IMG/VR virus record: IMGVR_UViG_3300007735_000691 | Coordinates: 1-37,368 of that record | Length of the DNA stretch: 37,368 bases | DNA from: a virus | Reading direction: 5' to 3' (one strand) | Shown: positions 28,017-35,839 of the stretch, piece by piece | Layout: each line of letters begins with the position of its first letter | Numbering within the stretch: the stretch's first letter is position 1 | The notes under the pieces: generated by a model | What the model was told of the DNA's origin: nothing | The model's input: the letters and a program-made list of their open reading frames with translations, nothing else | The model's database searches: none | Position numbers and translations under genes: made by a program

Positions 28017-29915
28017 TCAGCCGCCCGTACTGCTCGGGTCAAGGTAATCCTGCGGCGCGATTGTGCCGTTCCGGTTCTCGCGGTTCGTGACCTCAACGCT
28101 GCCGGAGTACGGGTTGCGCGGCAGTTGCAGGGTCTCGGGCATCCACACGGCGCGATTCGGGCCGGATTCTCCCCCGATGTACCGCCGGAGGTGTGCGCTG
28201 TTGGCGACCGACACTTGCAGGCGGCGGGTCGCCCGAATGGCGATGATGCGGTTTCCGCTCGCGTCAGGCGGGCCGTCGTTCATCTGAATGTCCTGCGAAA
28301 CGACCGCGTAGCGGTCATCTACCTTCGGCCACGGCACCGCAATGCCACGCACGCGCGTACTCATTTCGACCGTCTGCGTGATGATGACCTTCGGCAAAGA
28401 CATCTGGAAAGAGAACTGATGCTCGCCGCCCATCGTTTCCATCTGCGAGAATCGCGTGTCGATTCCCACACTCTGCGAAGCTCGGTACGAGAAAATCGCG
28501 GGCGCGTCCGCTACGAGTTGTTCATCCGGCTGTTCGCCAGTCTGTGCAGGCTTGGCGACATCGCCGCGCTCGTTCGGATCGACGAACAGACCGTCCGCTT
28601 GAGCATCTGATGCTTCAAGGGCGACAGCCGTGCCCTGCGTGGTTCCCGTCAGCGTCACCCAAGTGTTCGCAAGGGTGCAGGGGTCGAACTTGAACTTCGG
28701 CTGATAGCCCGCGCCAAAGGTCGAAAACCCGTATGCGGGGACATTCAGCGCGGACACGCGCGAAGGATTGGGGTGTGAGAAGAGGTACTTGTAGAGCCAT
28801 CCGTCCACCGCACCGACCGCTTCATTCTGCGGCGTGTTGACCATCGAACCCCACGCCGTGATCTCGACCACAATTTCGTTTCGCTTGAACAGCGAAGGCT
28901 CGGCAACCTTGAACGACACCACCGTGTCCGGGTTCGGCGGCATGAATCGAATCCGCGTCAGAGCGATTTCAAGCGCACGGAAGAACAGACTCGCACGCAT
29001 GGTGCGGTAGTCCGTCGCGCCCGGTGTGGTCGCGTTGTCATCGGATGTCTCAATCGGAGGGCCGATCAGGTTGCACCGGAACACCTTGCGACCGATTTCA
29101 TTCCCTTCGATTCCGCGCTCGTAGTCGAACGACGCATCGCCCGACAGCGCAGGAAACGGCAGGCTTGCGGCGACCTGCTGGTCGATGATGTGGAACACAA
29201 GCGTCTTCTGATCGGCCTCGACATAGAACTCCTGCTTCGTCCTGCGGAAGCCCTTTGGAATCAGGCCGCTGACGAACTGGCGATAGTCCGAAGGACTCGC
29301 GGAGTAGGTCGCGGGACTTCCCGTAGCCATGTTCAGGTCGGTGATGTTGCTGTATGGGCGCGTGGAGGTCGGCGGCGTTTGCGCCGTAACTGGCACCGAT
29401 GACGGCCCGCCCGTGCCGGAGTTGGATTCGCTGATTTCAAGGAAGCCGCGCCGCTCGATTGTGGACACACCCTCCTCATCGATGCTATGCGTGATCGTGA
29501 TTTCGGCCTGCTGAATCGGGCTGCTGTTGCAGTTGTGCCAAGTGAACGAGAATCCGATGACGAAGGTGCCCGTATATCCGCCCGTGATCTCGGTGATATT
29601 CACCGATGGCAGCGGCCCCTTCCCAGTGTCTCGTATGGTCGTGTACACAGACTCGTCGCTGCCCGCAGCGAGGTACATGGTGGTCGCGTTGTCATCGAAC
29701 TTGATCGACAGCAACTTCCCCGGCACATTCAGGGTATTGCGAATGTCCGCAAGAGCAGTCGTGAACGCGCTCGAGTTCTTGTAGATGCCGACACCCTCGA
29801 GCGTGTGCTTCTTGCCCGTTCGGTTGCGGTTGTCATTGTCGAACTCGTTCTCTGTCGTGAAACGAGAAATCTTGCAGTTCGTGATCGCAATGCCGTTGTA
29901 GGTGACGGTCGCCAT
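28017..29915 (-). CDS. minor tail protein, distal-tail-like (632 aa)
   Basis: The N-terminus MATVTYNGIAITNCKISRFT, the region KGPLPSVNITEITGGYTGTF and the following FSFTWHNC look like the tube-like domain of distal tail or minor tail proteins (G-P-x-P-x-x-x-x-x-x-I-x-G-G-x-T). The remainder is beta-rich with several paired segments, such as EITAWGSMVNTPQNEAVGAV. It lies just downstream of the tape-measure candidate, where Dit-type proteins are usually found. The length is greater than a typical Dit, suggesting added domains. Confidence 0.8.
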   Translation of the reverse strand: MATVTYNGIAITNCKISRFTTENEFDNDNRNRTGKKHTLEGVGIYKNSSAFTTALADIRNTLNVPGKLLSIKFDDNATTMYLAAGSDESVYTTIRDTGKGPLPSVNITEITGGYTGTFVIGFSFTWHNCNSSPIQQAEITITHSIDEEGVSTIERRGFLEISESNSGTGGPSSVPVTAQTPPTSTRPYSNITDLNMATGSPATYSASPSDYRQFVSGLIPKGFRRTKQEFYVEADQKTLVFHIIDQQVAASLPFPALSGDASFDYERGIEGNEIGRKVFRCNLIGPPIETSDDNATTPGATDYRTMRASLFFRALEIALTRIRFMPPNPDTVVSFKVAEPSLFKRNEIVVEITAWGSMVNTPQNEAVGAVDGWLYKYLFSHPNPSRVSALNVPAYGFSTFGAGYQPKFKFDPCTLANTWVTLTGTTQGTAVALEASDAQADGLFVDPNERGDVAKPAQTGEQPDEQLVADAPAIFSYRASQSVGIDTRFSQMETMGGEHQFSFQMSLPKVIITQTVEMSTRVRGIAVPWPKVDDRYAVVSQDIQMNDGPPDASGNRIIAIRATRRLQVSVANSAHLRRYIGGESGPNRAVWMPETLQLPRNPYSGSVEVTNRENRNGTIAPQDYLDPSSTGG

Positions 29916-29924
29916 TCTTGCGCC

Positions 29925-30860
29925 TTATGGATAGGTGCTGCCGGGAGGACGGAAGAACGGTGCCTGCCCGCCGGGCGTGGCGTATCCGGGCTGCGCCGTG
30001 CCACGATAGAGACCGGAGATCGATGCGATTTCGCGCAGCTGCGTAGCGGCCCAGTCGGAACCATTTGCCTGCGGTGCGGTGTTCTGTGCCACCTGTGAAA
30101 TCTGCACCAGAATGTCCGTCAACATCTTCAGCGAATCATCGAGAGTGGATGCGACCCCGCCGACTGCTGCGCCGACCGTGTTCGACACGCTAGACACGCC
30201 CGCAAGGCCGAGGAGGTTTAGAACCGATCCCGGAACCAATCCCGTTGAGAGTTGGAGCAGCACCTTCCCGATGCCGCTCTGATATTCCTGAATCAACTGG
30301 AAGATGCCGCGCAGCACCTCGATCACAGAGATCAATGCGTTCAGAATCGGCGGGATGACCGTGTTGACCCGTTCGAGGATCTGCACGGCTGTGCGAAGCA
30401 GAGCCCCCGCAAGAACACTCAAGAGCCCCTGAATCAGCAACTTCCACGGCTCGAGCAGTCGCATGAGTTCGCGATACCACCGCAGCACCATCGTGTACAT
30501 CGGGCCGAGTACACGAGCCTCGCGCACTTGCTGCGTAATGTCCTGAATCTTCAGCGCGACATTCTCCATCATTACGCTCGGCGAAAACTTGCCGCGCTCA
30601 CTGGCTGCGCGAACAGCTTCCTGCACGATGTTCACGAGTTTCTTGAACACCTCGACAATCTTCGGAACGATCTTTGCGATTTCGTCCGCGACCGTGCCGA
30701 CGATGGCTCCGATAGCCGCTCCCTGCGGGCCGAAGGCCATGCCGATAGTCGCCCCGAGGGTCGCCATCTCCCCGCCGCCCTTTTCCTCCGCTTTCGTAGC
30801 GGACGGGCCTGCCCCCATGTCGCCGAAGTCGATCTTGATATGTCCGAGGTCTTCAGCCAT
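29925..30860 (-). CDS. tape-measure-like tail protein (311 aa)
   Basis: The protein has a Gly/Ala-rich hydrophobic region GATIGMAFGPQGAAIGAIVG (34-53) and long amphipathic helices. Two strongly hydrophobic segments follow (WKLLIQGLLSVLAGALLRTA, VIPPILNALISVIEVLRGIF), and the C-terminus is Pro/Gly-rich (PFFRPPGSTYP). Helical content with membrane-like stretches, and position after the chaperones, fit a tape measure that sets tail length and inserts in the host membrane. At 311 aa it is short for a siphophage, predicting a tail of roughly 45 nm by the usual rule. An alternative is a pore-forming minor tail protein. Confidence 0.68.
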   Translation of the reverse strand: MAEDLGHIKIDFGDMGAGPSATKAEEKGGGEMATLGATIGMAFGPQGAAIGAIVGTVADEIAKIVPKIVEVFKKLVNIVQEAVRAASERGKFSPSVMMENVALKIQDITQQVREARVLGPMYTMVLRWYRELMRLLEPWKLLIQGLLSVLAGALLRTAVQILERVNTVIPPILNALISVIEVLRGIFQLIQEYQSGIGKVLLQLSTGLVPGSVLNLLGLAGVSSVSNTVGAAVGGVASTLDDSLKMLTDILVQISQVAQNTAPQANGSDWAATQLREIASISGLYRGTAQPGYATPGGQAPFFRPPGSTYP

Positions 30861-31344
30861 CGTTCATGACTCGCAGCATGGTGCGGAAATGTGCGAACGC
30901 ACTCGCCAATCCTTCGACATCATCGTGCGCCCCGCCCTCGACGCGAAGCAGCACTTGCGCCGAGGACGAGGCATTAGTCATGGCCCACCCCGAAATACCT
31001 GACGCAACCGCCACCGCCAAGGGAAACGCGCCGCGCGGCATGGTGCCGACTCCCGGCGCATCGCCGAGCAGCCGCTTGGTTTCGCGCTTGCCGAGGTCGA
31101 ACTCGACCTTGACTACCGCATGAATGCGGTATTCCATCGTCATCGCGTTCACGCTTGAATGCTCGCCGATGGTCTGAAGGTTCAGCGGCTCGATCTGAAT
31201 GCTCGGCGCGGCACTCGACTGGAGGCGCAGCTTGTCCACCACGAACGCCCGCGTGCCCGCAAGCGTGGCAGGCAACTGTGCGACGATCCGCGCCGACAGG
31301 GCGGCGAAGAAGGTCTCGAGCGTCGTGGAGGCCGTAACACTCAC
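30853..31344 (-). CDS. tail-region protein, unknown (163 aa)
   Basis: GTG 31344 overlaps the previous stop (GTGA). The product begins MSVTASTTLETFFAALSARI and has APSIQIEPLNLQTIGEHSSV, MTMEYRIHAVVKVEFDLGKR and a C-terminal helix GLASAFAHFRTMLRVMNDG. The alpha/beta pattern with an early helix and a central sheet is like tail terminator or completion proteins, but the position between a CBM-like protein and the tape measure is unusual for those. Assignment is left open. Confidence 0.72.
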   Translation of the reverse strand: MSVTASTTLETFFAALSARIVAQLPATLAGTRAFVVDKLRLQSSAAPSIQIEPLNLQTIGEHSSVNAMTMEYRIHAVVKVEFDLGKRETKRLLGDAPGVGTMPRGAFPLAVAVASGISGWAMTNASSSAQVLLRVEGGAHDDVEGLASAFAHFRTMLRVMNDG

Positions 31345-32594
31345 GGGATCACCGAGTTGTTCACCGTTGGGGAACCGCTCGTCGGAACCTCGATGCCGTT
31401 GGCGAACGGAGCAAAGAATCGCTCCGTGTAGGACAGAACCGACGAGGCGTAGTTGTTGGTCACCTGAACGGTCATCCGGTCACCGATGCGCCAGTCCGTG
31501 CCGCCGCCAATGATCTGAAAGAACTGCCCGTTCGTGCCCTGCTGTGGCGGCACGAATACGAACAATCCATCGACGGCCACCTCTTCCGTCGCCAAACCGT
31601 CAAAGCCGAGCGTGGCCGTCAGGCTCGTCACCGGAGCGTCCCACGCGCTCTGATACGAGGAACTCGCAAGCGTCCACGAGGTGCTGCTCGCAAGCGCATC
31701 GAGCGTCTTGGCCGCGCCGCCCGTGTTGTCCTCCAGTTCCATCGAGATGTCGCGCGAGGGCGTGCCTGCCACCTTCTTGTACCAGAATCCAAACACGACG
31801 CGCCTGCCGGGGCCAAGCGTGGTCACGGGGAGAGACTGGCTGATCTTCGTCATAAGGCCGTTGCCCGTGAACTTCAGGGCACTCGTGCCACGGAATGTTC
31901 CCGTGGTCAACTGCGAAATCTGCGCCGCCTGCGACACGACCGTCCACCCGCTCGGCACGCTACTCACCCAAGTCTCGAAGGTTCCGTTCGTGACGATGTT
32001 GGCATTCACATAGTCCGAGGACACCATCGTGGTGTTCAGGCCCGTGCCGCCAGGCCACTGGCTGTCGTTGATGTTGGGGTAAGCCGTGCTTCCGGTCACG
32101 CGGAAAACCTCACTGCCCGCCACCGATCCGGTGGTCGTATCGCTGATGCACTCGAACTGAAGCAGGTCGGTTCTTGACATCTGCGACGGCTCGCCGCTGA
32201 ACACGATGGTTCCGGTTCCGGTTCCGGTGCGAGAGATAGCACCAATCGTCACCGTGTTTTGCAGCAGCGAAGTGCTGCCGGAGCGCATCTGACGAACCAG
32301 TTCCCGCATGGCCGGAAGCGTCTGCTTCGGGATGTTCGCGTTGTCCGAGTTGACCATCTCCGTGAGAGTCTTGACACCACCTTGCACCGCCGCGCTGATG
32401 GTTGCGTCCGTGCTGTTGTAGATCGAAAGAAACCGCTCGAGCAGCGGCGTGTACATATACCGCGTCGCCGCCGTGTACTGCGCGTCGAGGTTCGTAACGC
32501 GGGTCACGATGCCTGCCCGCGCGTCGAGCTGCGTCTTGGCGATGCCGAAATGCCCGCCGAGGCGGTTGTAGAGCGTGGTGAGCGAGACGGTCAT
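31341..32594 (-). CDS. minor tail protein with carbohydrate-binding-like module (417 aa)
   Basis: The protein is a paralogue of the 458-aa protein at 21531-22907. It has a helical N-terminal third (YNRLGGHFGIAKTQLDARAG), then IVTNGTFETWVSSVPSGWTV, the N-G-T-F-E-x-W...P-x-G-W start of a CBM-like jelly roll, then GRRVVFGFWYKKVAG and EVAVDGLFVFVPPQQG, and a closing DWRIGDRMTVQV. The two proteins share order, length and motifs but little identity, so duplication is old. It lies between the tail chaperones and the tape measure, an unusual place for an adhesin, so a tail-tube decoration role is possible. Confidence 0.82.
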   Translation of the reverse strand: MTVSLTTLYNRLGGHFGIAKTQLDARAGIVTRVTNLDAQYTAATRYMYTPLLERFLSIYNSTDATISAAVQGGVKTLTEMVNSDNANIPKQTLPAMRELVRQMRSGSTSLLQNTVTIGAISRTGTGTGTIVFSGEPSQMSRTDLLQFECISDTTTGSVAGSEVFRVTGSTAYPNINDSQWPGGTGLNTTMVSSDYVNANIVTNGTFETWVSSVPSGWTVVSQAAQISQLTTGTFRGTSALKFTGNGLMTKISQSLPVTTLGPGRRVVFGFWYKKVAGTPSRDISMELEDNTGGAAKTLDALASSTSWTLASSSYQSAWDAPVTSLTATLGFDGLATEEVAVDGLFVFVPPQQGTNGQFFQIIGGGTDWRIGDRMTVQVTNNYASSVLSYTERFFAPFANGIEVPTSGSPTVNNSVIP

Positions 32595-32833
32595 TGGTCG
32601 TGAATCCCTATCTTGAGTTCCTGAATCAATTGCTGCGCCGTTGGCTCGCCGTTACCACTCCGCGCGAAAAGAGACTGCTGTATCTCTGCCATCGACTGCT
32701 TGTTTCCGAATGCTGCACCGATGGACAAGAGAACCGGAGCGGCACGCCATCCATGCACCATTCGCAGATTCATCATGCAACCCATCGCAATCTCCGGCGG
32801 CATGGCATAGGGGGAAACGCCGTAAACAGCCAT
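32591..32833 (-). CDS. tail assembly chaperone T-like extension (made by -1 frameshift)
   Basis: This frame is -1 relative to the upstream chaperone and is open well before it ends. The slippery heptamer GGGAAAA at 32863-32857 is in phase as G-GGA-AAA, so a fraction of ribosomes would make a 167-aa fusion: 79 residues of the first protein, then STRAVSLF, then this 80-aa region. The ATG at 32833 has no Shine-Dalgarno, so independent translation is unlikely. The sequence (PYAMPPEIAMGCMMNLRMVH, SMAEIQQSLFARSGNGEP) is helical, as in lambda gpT. The fusion would recruit tape measure and tube subunits. Confidence 0.82.
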   Translation of the reverse strand: MAVYGVSPYAMPPEIAMGCMMNLRMVHGWRAAPVLLSIGAAFGNKQSMAEIQQSLFARSGNGEPTAQQLIQELKIGIHDQ

Positions 32834-32841
32834 GAAGAGGC

Positions 32842-33093
32842 TTACGGCGCGAGTGCTTTTCCCAAGTCGCGGAGCTTCATGCTGACCCGCAGGCCGATGG
32901 CAAGGGCTTCCGCGTCCGTGACCGCGCTTGCCTGATTCTTCGGGCGCAGGCAACGCTTCACGATCTCGATGAGCTGCGCGTTCGTCGGCTCGGGTACGCC
33001 CGTCAGTGCGATCTCTGCCATGACGAGCAGGCCGTCAATCTGGAACTGCACCTCTCCGACTTGGACGCTGATGTTGAAATCGTCGTTATTCAT
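32842..33093 (-). CDS. tail assembly chaperone G-like (83 aa)
   Basis: The gene lies between the tail tube and tape-measure regions, the usual place of the lambda G/GT pair. MNNDDFNISVQVGEVQFQID opens with beta strands, followed by helices LIEIVKRCLRPKNQASAVTD and ALAIGLRVSMKLRDLGKALA. The last six codons hold the slippery sequence that produces the longer G-T form. AGGATGGCCGC precedes the ATG. Size and position match gpG homologues. Confidence 0.83.
   Translation of the reverse strand: MNNDDFNISVQVGEVQFQIDGLLVMAEIALTGVPEPTNAQLIEIVKRCLRPKNQASAVTDAEALAIGLRVSMKLRDLGKALAP
32857..32863 (-). promoter_or_regulatory. programmed -1 frameshift site (GGGAAAA)
   Basis: Minus-strand GGGAAAA, read as TTG-GGA-AAA-GCA in the zero frame, fits X-XXY-YYZ exactly and is one base from lambda's GGGAAAG. 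After the shift the frame reads AGC-ACT-CGC and stays open to 32591. The zero frame stops 12 bases later at TAA (32844-32842). Confidence 0.87.
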
Positions 33094-33108
33094 GCGGCCA
33101 TCCTACGG

Positions 33109-33627
33109 TCAAGAGGTTGAGCGCGTGTAGATGGCCGAGCCAGCCGTGCCGGGCAGGATCTCAAACTTGAAACCCGCTCGGGTCGGCTTGTTGCCGATGT
33201 CCTTCACCGTCGTGGAGACCAGCCGACAGCGATCCACGGTGTAGTGCGGTGCGCCCGTAATGTCCGAATCGACCTTGAGGGCGACCAAGAGCGCACCCGA
33301 TGGGTCGTAGGCGAGCGAGCCGACCTTCGGGAAGTAGAAGGTGTCGGCAGTAGTGCCGCTCTGACCATCGACTCGCTGAAGAAGGCTAGCGAGCTGTGCG
33401 GGGTCGTAGGTCACCATCGTAAAGTTCACATACGCGCGTGCGCCCATCAGGATCGCGTCGGCGGGATTGTTGCCGAACTCGTTCGTGAAAACATCGTTGT
33501 ACTGGTACTCGATGTCGATGGTGAATAGATCGTCGTTGTCGGTTCGGCCAAGTTCGGTTGCCGGAGTGGTTCCGGCGTTGCCCCACAGGATCTTGTGCGG
33601 GCCTGTCACATTCAAAGCGATGGGCAT
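33109..33627 (-). CDS. major tail tube protein (172 aa), probable
   Basis: The protein MPIALNVTGPHKILWGNAGT then DLFTIDIEYQYNDVFTNEFG, PADAILMGARAYVNFTMVTY and a C-terminal GFKFEILPGTAGSAIYTRST is beta-rich and has the size of a tail tube subunit. It follows the connector genes and precedes the chaperone pair, the standard position of the major tail protein. GGAGG six bases before ATG 33627 is one of the strongest ribosome sites in the region, as expected for an abundant protein. Alternative: a minor tail protein. Confidence 0.78.
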   Translation of the reverse strand: MPIALNVTGPHKILWGNAGTTPATELGRTDNDDLFTIDIEYQYNDVFTNEFGNNPADAILMGARAYVNFTMVTYDPAQLASLLQRVDGQSGTTADTFYFPKVGSLAYDPSGALLVALKVDSDITGAPHYTVDRCRLVSTTVKDIGNKPTRAGFKFEILPGTAGSAIYTRSTS

Positions 33628-33649
33628 GGAAGTCCTCCGATGGGATACT

Positions 33650-34162
33650 CTAACGCGCTCCGAGGGCGCGAGCGATAGCCCGTGCCACCTCTCGGCGGGC
33701 CGTTTGCGGCATGGCGAAGATCGGGCGGGCGGGCACGGTCACGCCGTTCCGAGCGAGCGCGTACTCGCCGCGCTTCATGGCTTTGGGGTCACGCCGCACC
33801 GCGCCACGGGTGAACGGGATGAAGTTCGGCCCGCTCGTCTTGAAGCCGTGTTGATGGAACACAGACAGGATCGAGCCCTGCAAGGTCATGCGAATGCCGC
33901 TCGTCGTCGCGGTCGTTTCGGCGGTCAGCGAACGGTACAGGTCGCCCGTGTCCTTGAGCGGCATCCCGCCCTTGCGGTAGTGGTCGATGGTTCGCTTTTT
34001 CTTGCCCTTGCCGATGGTCACCTTGGCCGTATCGGCCCACAGGGCCGCATAGCCGCCGACATCCGCGCCTCGGGAGTCGATCCGGGCCTGCGCCTGCTTC
34101 ACGAGGATGCGAGCCACCTCGGAGGCTTGTAGACGCTTCAGGAGCCTCGCGCGAAGATCCAT
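33650..34162 (-). CDS. virion morphogenesis (Mu gpG/HK97 gp10-like) neck protein
   Basis: The 170-aa protein has the pattern of this family: helical basic N-terminus MDLRARLLKRLQASEVARIL, YAALWADTAKVTIGKGKKKR, GGMPLKDTGDLYRSLTAETT, then VFHQHGFKTSGPNFIPFTRG and a late VPARPIFAMPQ. L-K-D-T-G-x-L-x-x-S and H-Q-x-G...P-A-R-P are its hallmarks. It likely joins head and tail at the neck. The start overlaps the previous gene by one base (TGATG-type junction). Confidence 0.9.
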   Translation of the reverse strand: MDLRARLLKRLQASEVARILVKQAQARIDSRGADVGGYAALWADTAKVTIGKGKKKRTIDHYRKGGMPLKDTGDLYRSLTAETTATTSGIRMTLQGSILSVFHQHGFKTSGPNFIPFTRGAVRRDPKAMKRGEYALARNGVTVPARPIFAMPQTARREVARAIARALGAR

Positions 34163-34653
34163 CAGTACGCCTGCGTGCGACGGGTCGGGAAGAAGGTGCT
34201 GTCTGCGTTCATCGCAAGGCTACCCCGCGTGCTCGAGGTAATCACCTGAACGGTGGCCGTGCCGCTGTCGCGCTTGGCATCGACCGCGAACACCCGCTTG
34301 CCGTCCCGAAGGTCGCCAAGGGTCGCCTGCGCCCGGTTGGCCTTCGCCTTGACGCTCTCGGGGACATCGCCGCCGCGCCGCTCGAACAGGAAGCAGAGGG
34401 CCAAGTCGGCCACGAGGCCGCGCAGCATCCCGTTCCCGTCCGTCCCAAGAGTCTCAATCTCGGCCACGGTGTAGGCGTTCGACCGGGTAGCCGCGCTCGC
34501 GACCTCCTCCCCAGCCCGGAGCAGAGCTTCCGTGATGATCGTGGACGAGGCCACGGTGCCATCCGAGTTCGTATCGGATGCCAGTTCAGCGAGCAGCCGA
34601 GCGTCCGCATAGAGCGCGAAGTTGCTGTTCGACAGGAGTTGCGCCATCGGCAT
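34162..34653 (-). CDS. DUF1320/Mu gp36-like head-tail connector (163 aa)
   Basis: A predominantly helical protein: YADARLLAELASDTNSDGTV, IITEALLRAGEEVASAATRS, GMLRGLVADLALCFLFERRG, ANRAQATLGDLRDGKRVFAV. This is the order found in Gp36-like adaptors (N-terminal helix, membrane-like helix A-D-L-A-x-x-x-L-F-x-R, D-L-R-x-G-x). It fits between the capsid and virion-morphogenesis genes. GGAGG lies eight bases upstream of ATG 34653, just after the capsid terminator-like hairpin. Confidence 0.87.
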   Translation of the reverse strand: MPMAQLLSNSNFALYADARLLAELASDTNSDGTVASSTIITEALLRAGEEVASAATRSNAYTVAEIETLGTDGNGMLRGLVADLALCFLFERRGGDVPESVKAKANRAQATLGDLRDGKRVFAVDAKRDSGTATVQVITSSTRGSLAMNADSTFFPTRRTQAY

Positions 34654-34674
34654 AGGTCAATCCTCCAAGAAAGA

Positions 34675-34703
34675 GGGCCGCCCGGTGATTAGCCGAGCGG
34701 CCC
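34675..34703 (-). terminator. terminator-like hairpin after the major capsid gene
   Basis: In leftward RNA GGGCCGCUCGG (34703-34693) pairs with CCGGGCGGCCC (34685-34675), all 11 positions pairing with one G-U, and UCUUUCUU follows. The plus-strand version has a mismatch. It stands between the capsid stop and the Gp36-like gene in a 76-bp gap. A partial terminator or RNA processing site would raise capsid expression relative to the connectors. Confidence 0.75.
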
Positions 34704-34729
34704 GTGAGTTGCTGCCGTAAGGGGCCGCG

Positions 34730-35800
34730 TCAGGAAGCGATGTCAGCGACATACACCGCAGCCAGCGGCGCAGTCAGTTCGATCGCGCTGTTGTCCGTCA
34801 CGCTGCCACGGATGCGACGGTTCCACGGATCCTCAAGAGTCTCCACCGTCATGTCCTCGTAAGCGAAGATGCTGACGGTCGAGAACGACGGGCCTTCGTT
34901 GCCGACCATGCCACCGGGGCGGCTCACGAACGCAATGCCGGGGGCCGCAGCGTCGCCGTAGAAGAATCCGACCGACTTGCTGGAACCCTTGCGGTTGCTC
35001 ACGCGCACGGTGTCATCCACCACGACATTCACGCCGAACATCTGCGACGGGAGGCCGTAGGTAGCGAACTGCGCGTCACCCTGAAGGAAGTTCAGAGCAG
35101 CCGGGTAGTTCTTCACATAGTCGCGCACGCCATCGGTGCTGGCGAGCAGACGCGCAGTTACGGGGTTCATCACCGCGCAGATGTCGCTCGGGCCGACAGC
35201 CGCGTTCGTGGACTGCACGATCTTCTCGCACGCCGTGCGGAACAATACCTGCACACCGTCCGTTTCAGGAGTGGTTCCGATCACATTGTTGTTGATCAGA
35301 GCCGTCGCCGTCGTGTAGTGACCCGCCATGTTGCCAGCAGCGTACGAGGTGTAGCGCATGGACGAGTCGTACGAGGTGTTCGTGCTGATCAGGGTCGCAG
35401 CGCGATACGAGCGGTGGGTCATCATCTTCGCAGCCGCAATGCGAGCGTGCGAAGCCACGATGTCCCATTGCGCCTGTCGCGCAGTCTCCTGCGGGATGGA
35501 GAACGACGACTGGTAACGAGCGCAGCCGTAAGCCACGAAGTCGAAGTCGCTGTTGATGCCGGTCGGGCGGTCTTCACCAAGAGGCCAAATGTTGTCCTGC
35601 GTGCTGACCACTCTCGCAGTCTCCTCCTCGTCAATCCGAAGGAACCAGCCAGCGGCCTGCTGCACCGGAACCAACTGTGCGTAGCGGGTGATGGCGAACT
35701 TGTTTGGACTGCGAGTGAACTCGATCTGAATCTGCCCAGTTGCGGCAGAGAAGGTGGGGACGAAGGTATTCAGACCTCCACCGGGTGCGACTTCAGCCAT
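34730..35800 (-). CDS. major capsid protein (356 aa)
   Basis: Length, position after the decoration protein and before the connectors, and composition fit an HK97-fold capsid subunit. The N-terminal MAEVAPGGGLNTFVPTFSAA resembles a segment of the protease/scaffold (VGGGLNTFIPS), so it may be processed. Later regions AVMNPVTARLLASTDGVRDY, GLPSQMFGVNVVVDDTVRVS and GFFYGDAAAPGIAFVSRPG resemble the P-domain and A-domain strands in other capsid proteins, ending in DPWNRRIRGSVTDNSAIELT. No sequence-level family match is certain. AAGGAG-type SD is present before the ATG (CAAGGAGCA). Confidence 0.87.
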   Translation of the reverse strand: MAEVAPGGGLNTFVPTFSAATGQIQIEFTRSPNKFAITRYAQLVPVQQAAGWFLRIDEEETARVVSTQDNIWPLGEDRPTGINSDFDFVAYGCARYQSSFSIPQETARQAQWDIVASHARIAAAKMMTHRSYRAATLISTNTSYDSSMRYTSYAAGNMAGHYTTATALINNNVIGTTPETDGVQVLFRTACEKIVQSTNAAVGPSDICAVMNPVTARLLASTDGVRDYVKNYPAALNFLQGDAQFATYGLPSQMFGVNVVVDDTVRVSNRKGSSKSVGFFYGDAAAPGIAFVSRPGGMVGNEGPSFSTVSIFAYEDMTVETLEDPWNRRIRGSVTDNSAIELTAPLAAVYVADIAS

Positions 35801-35839
35801 TGCTCATTGCTCCTTGTGTTGGGTGATTTGGTGGAAGGA

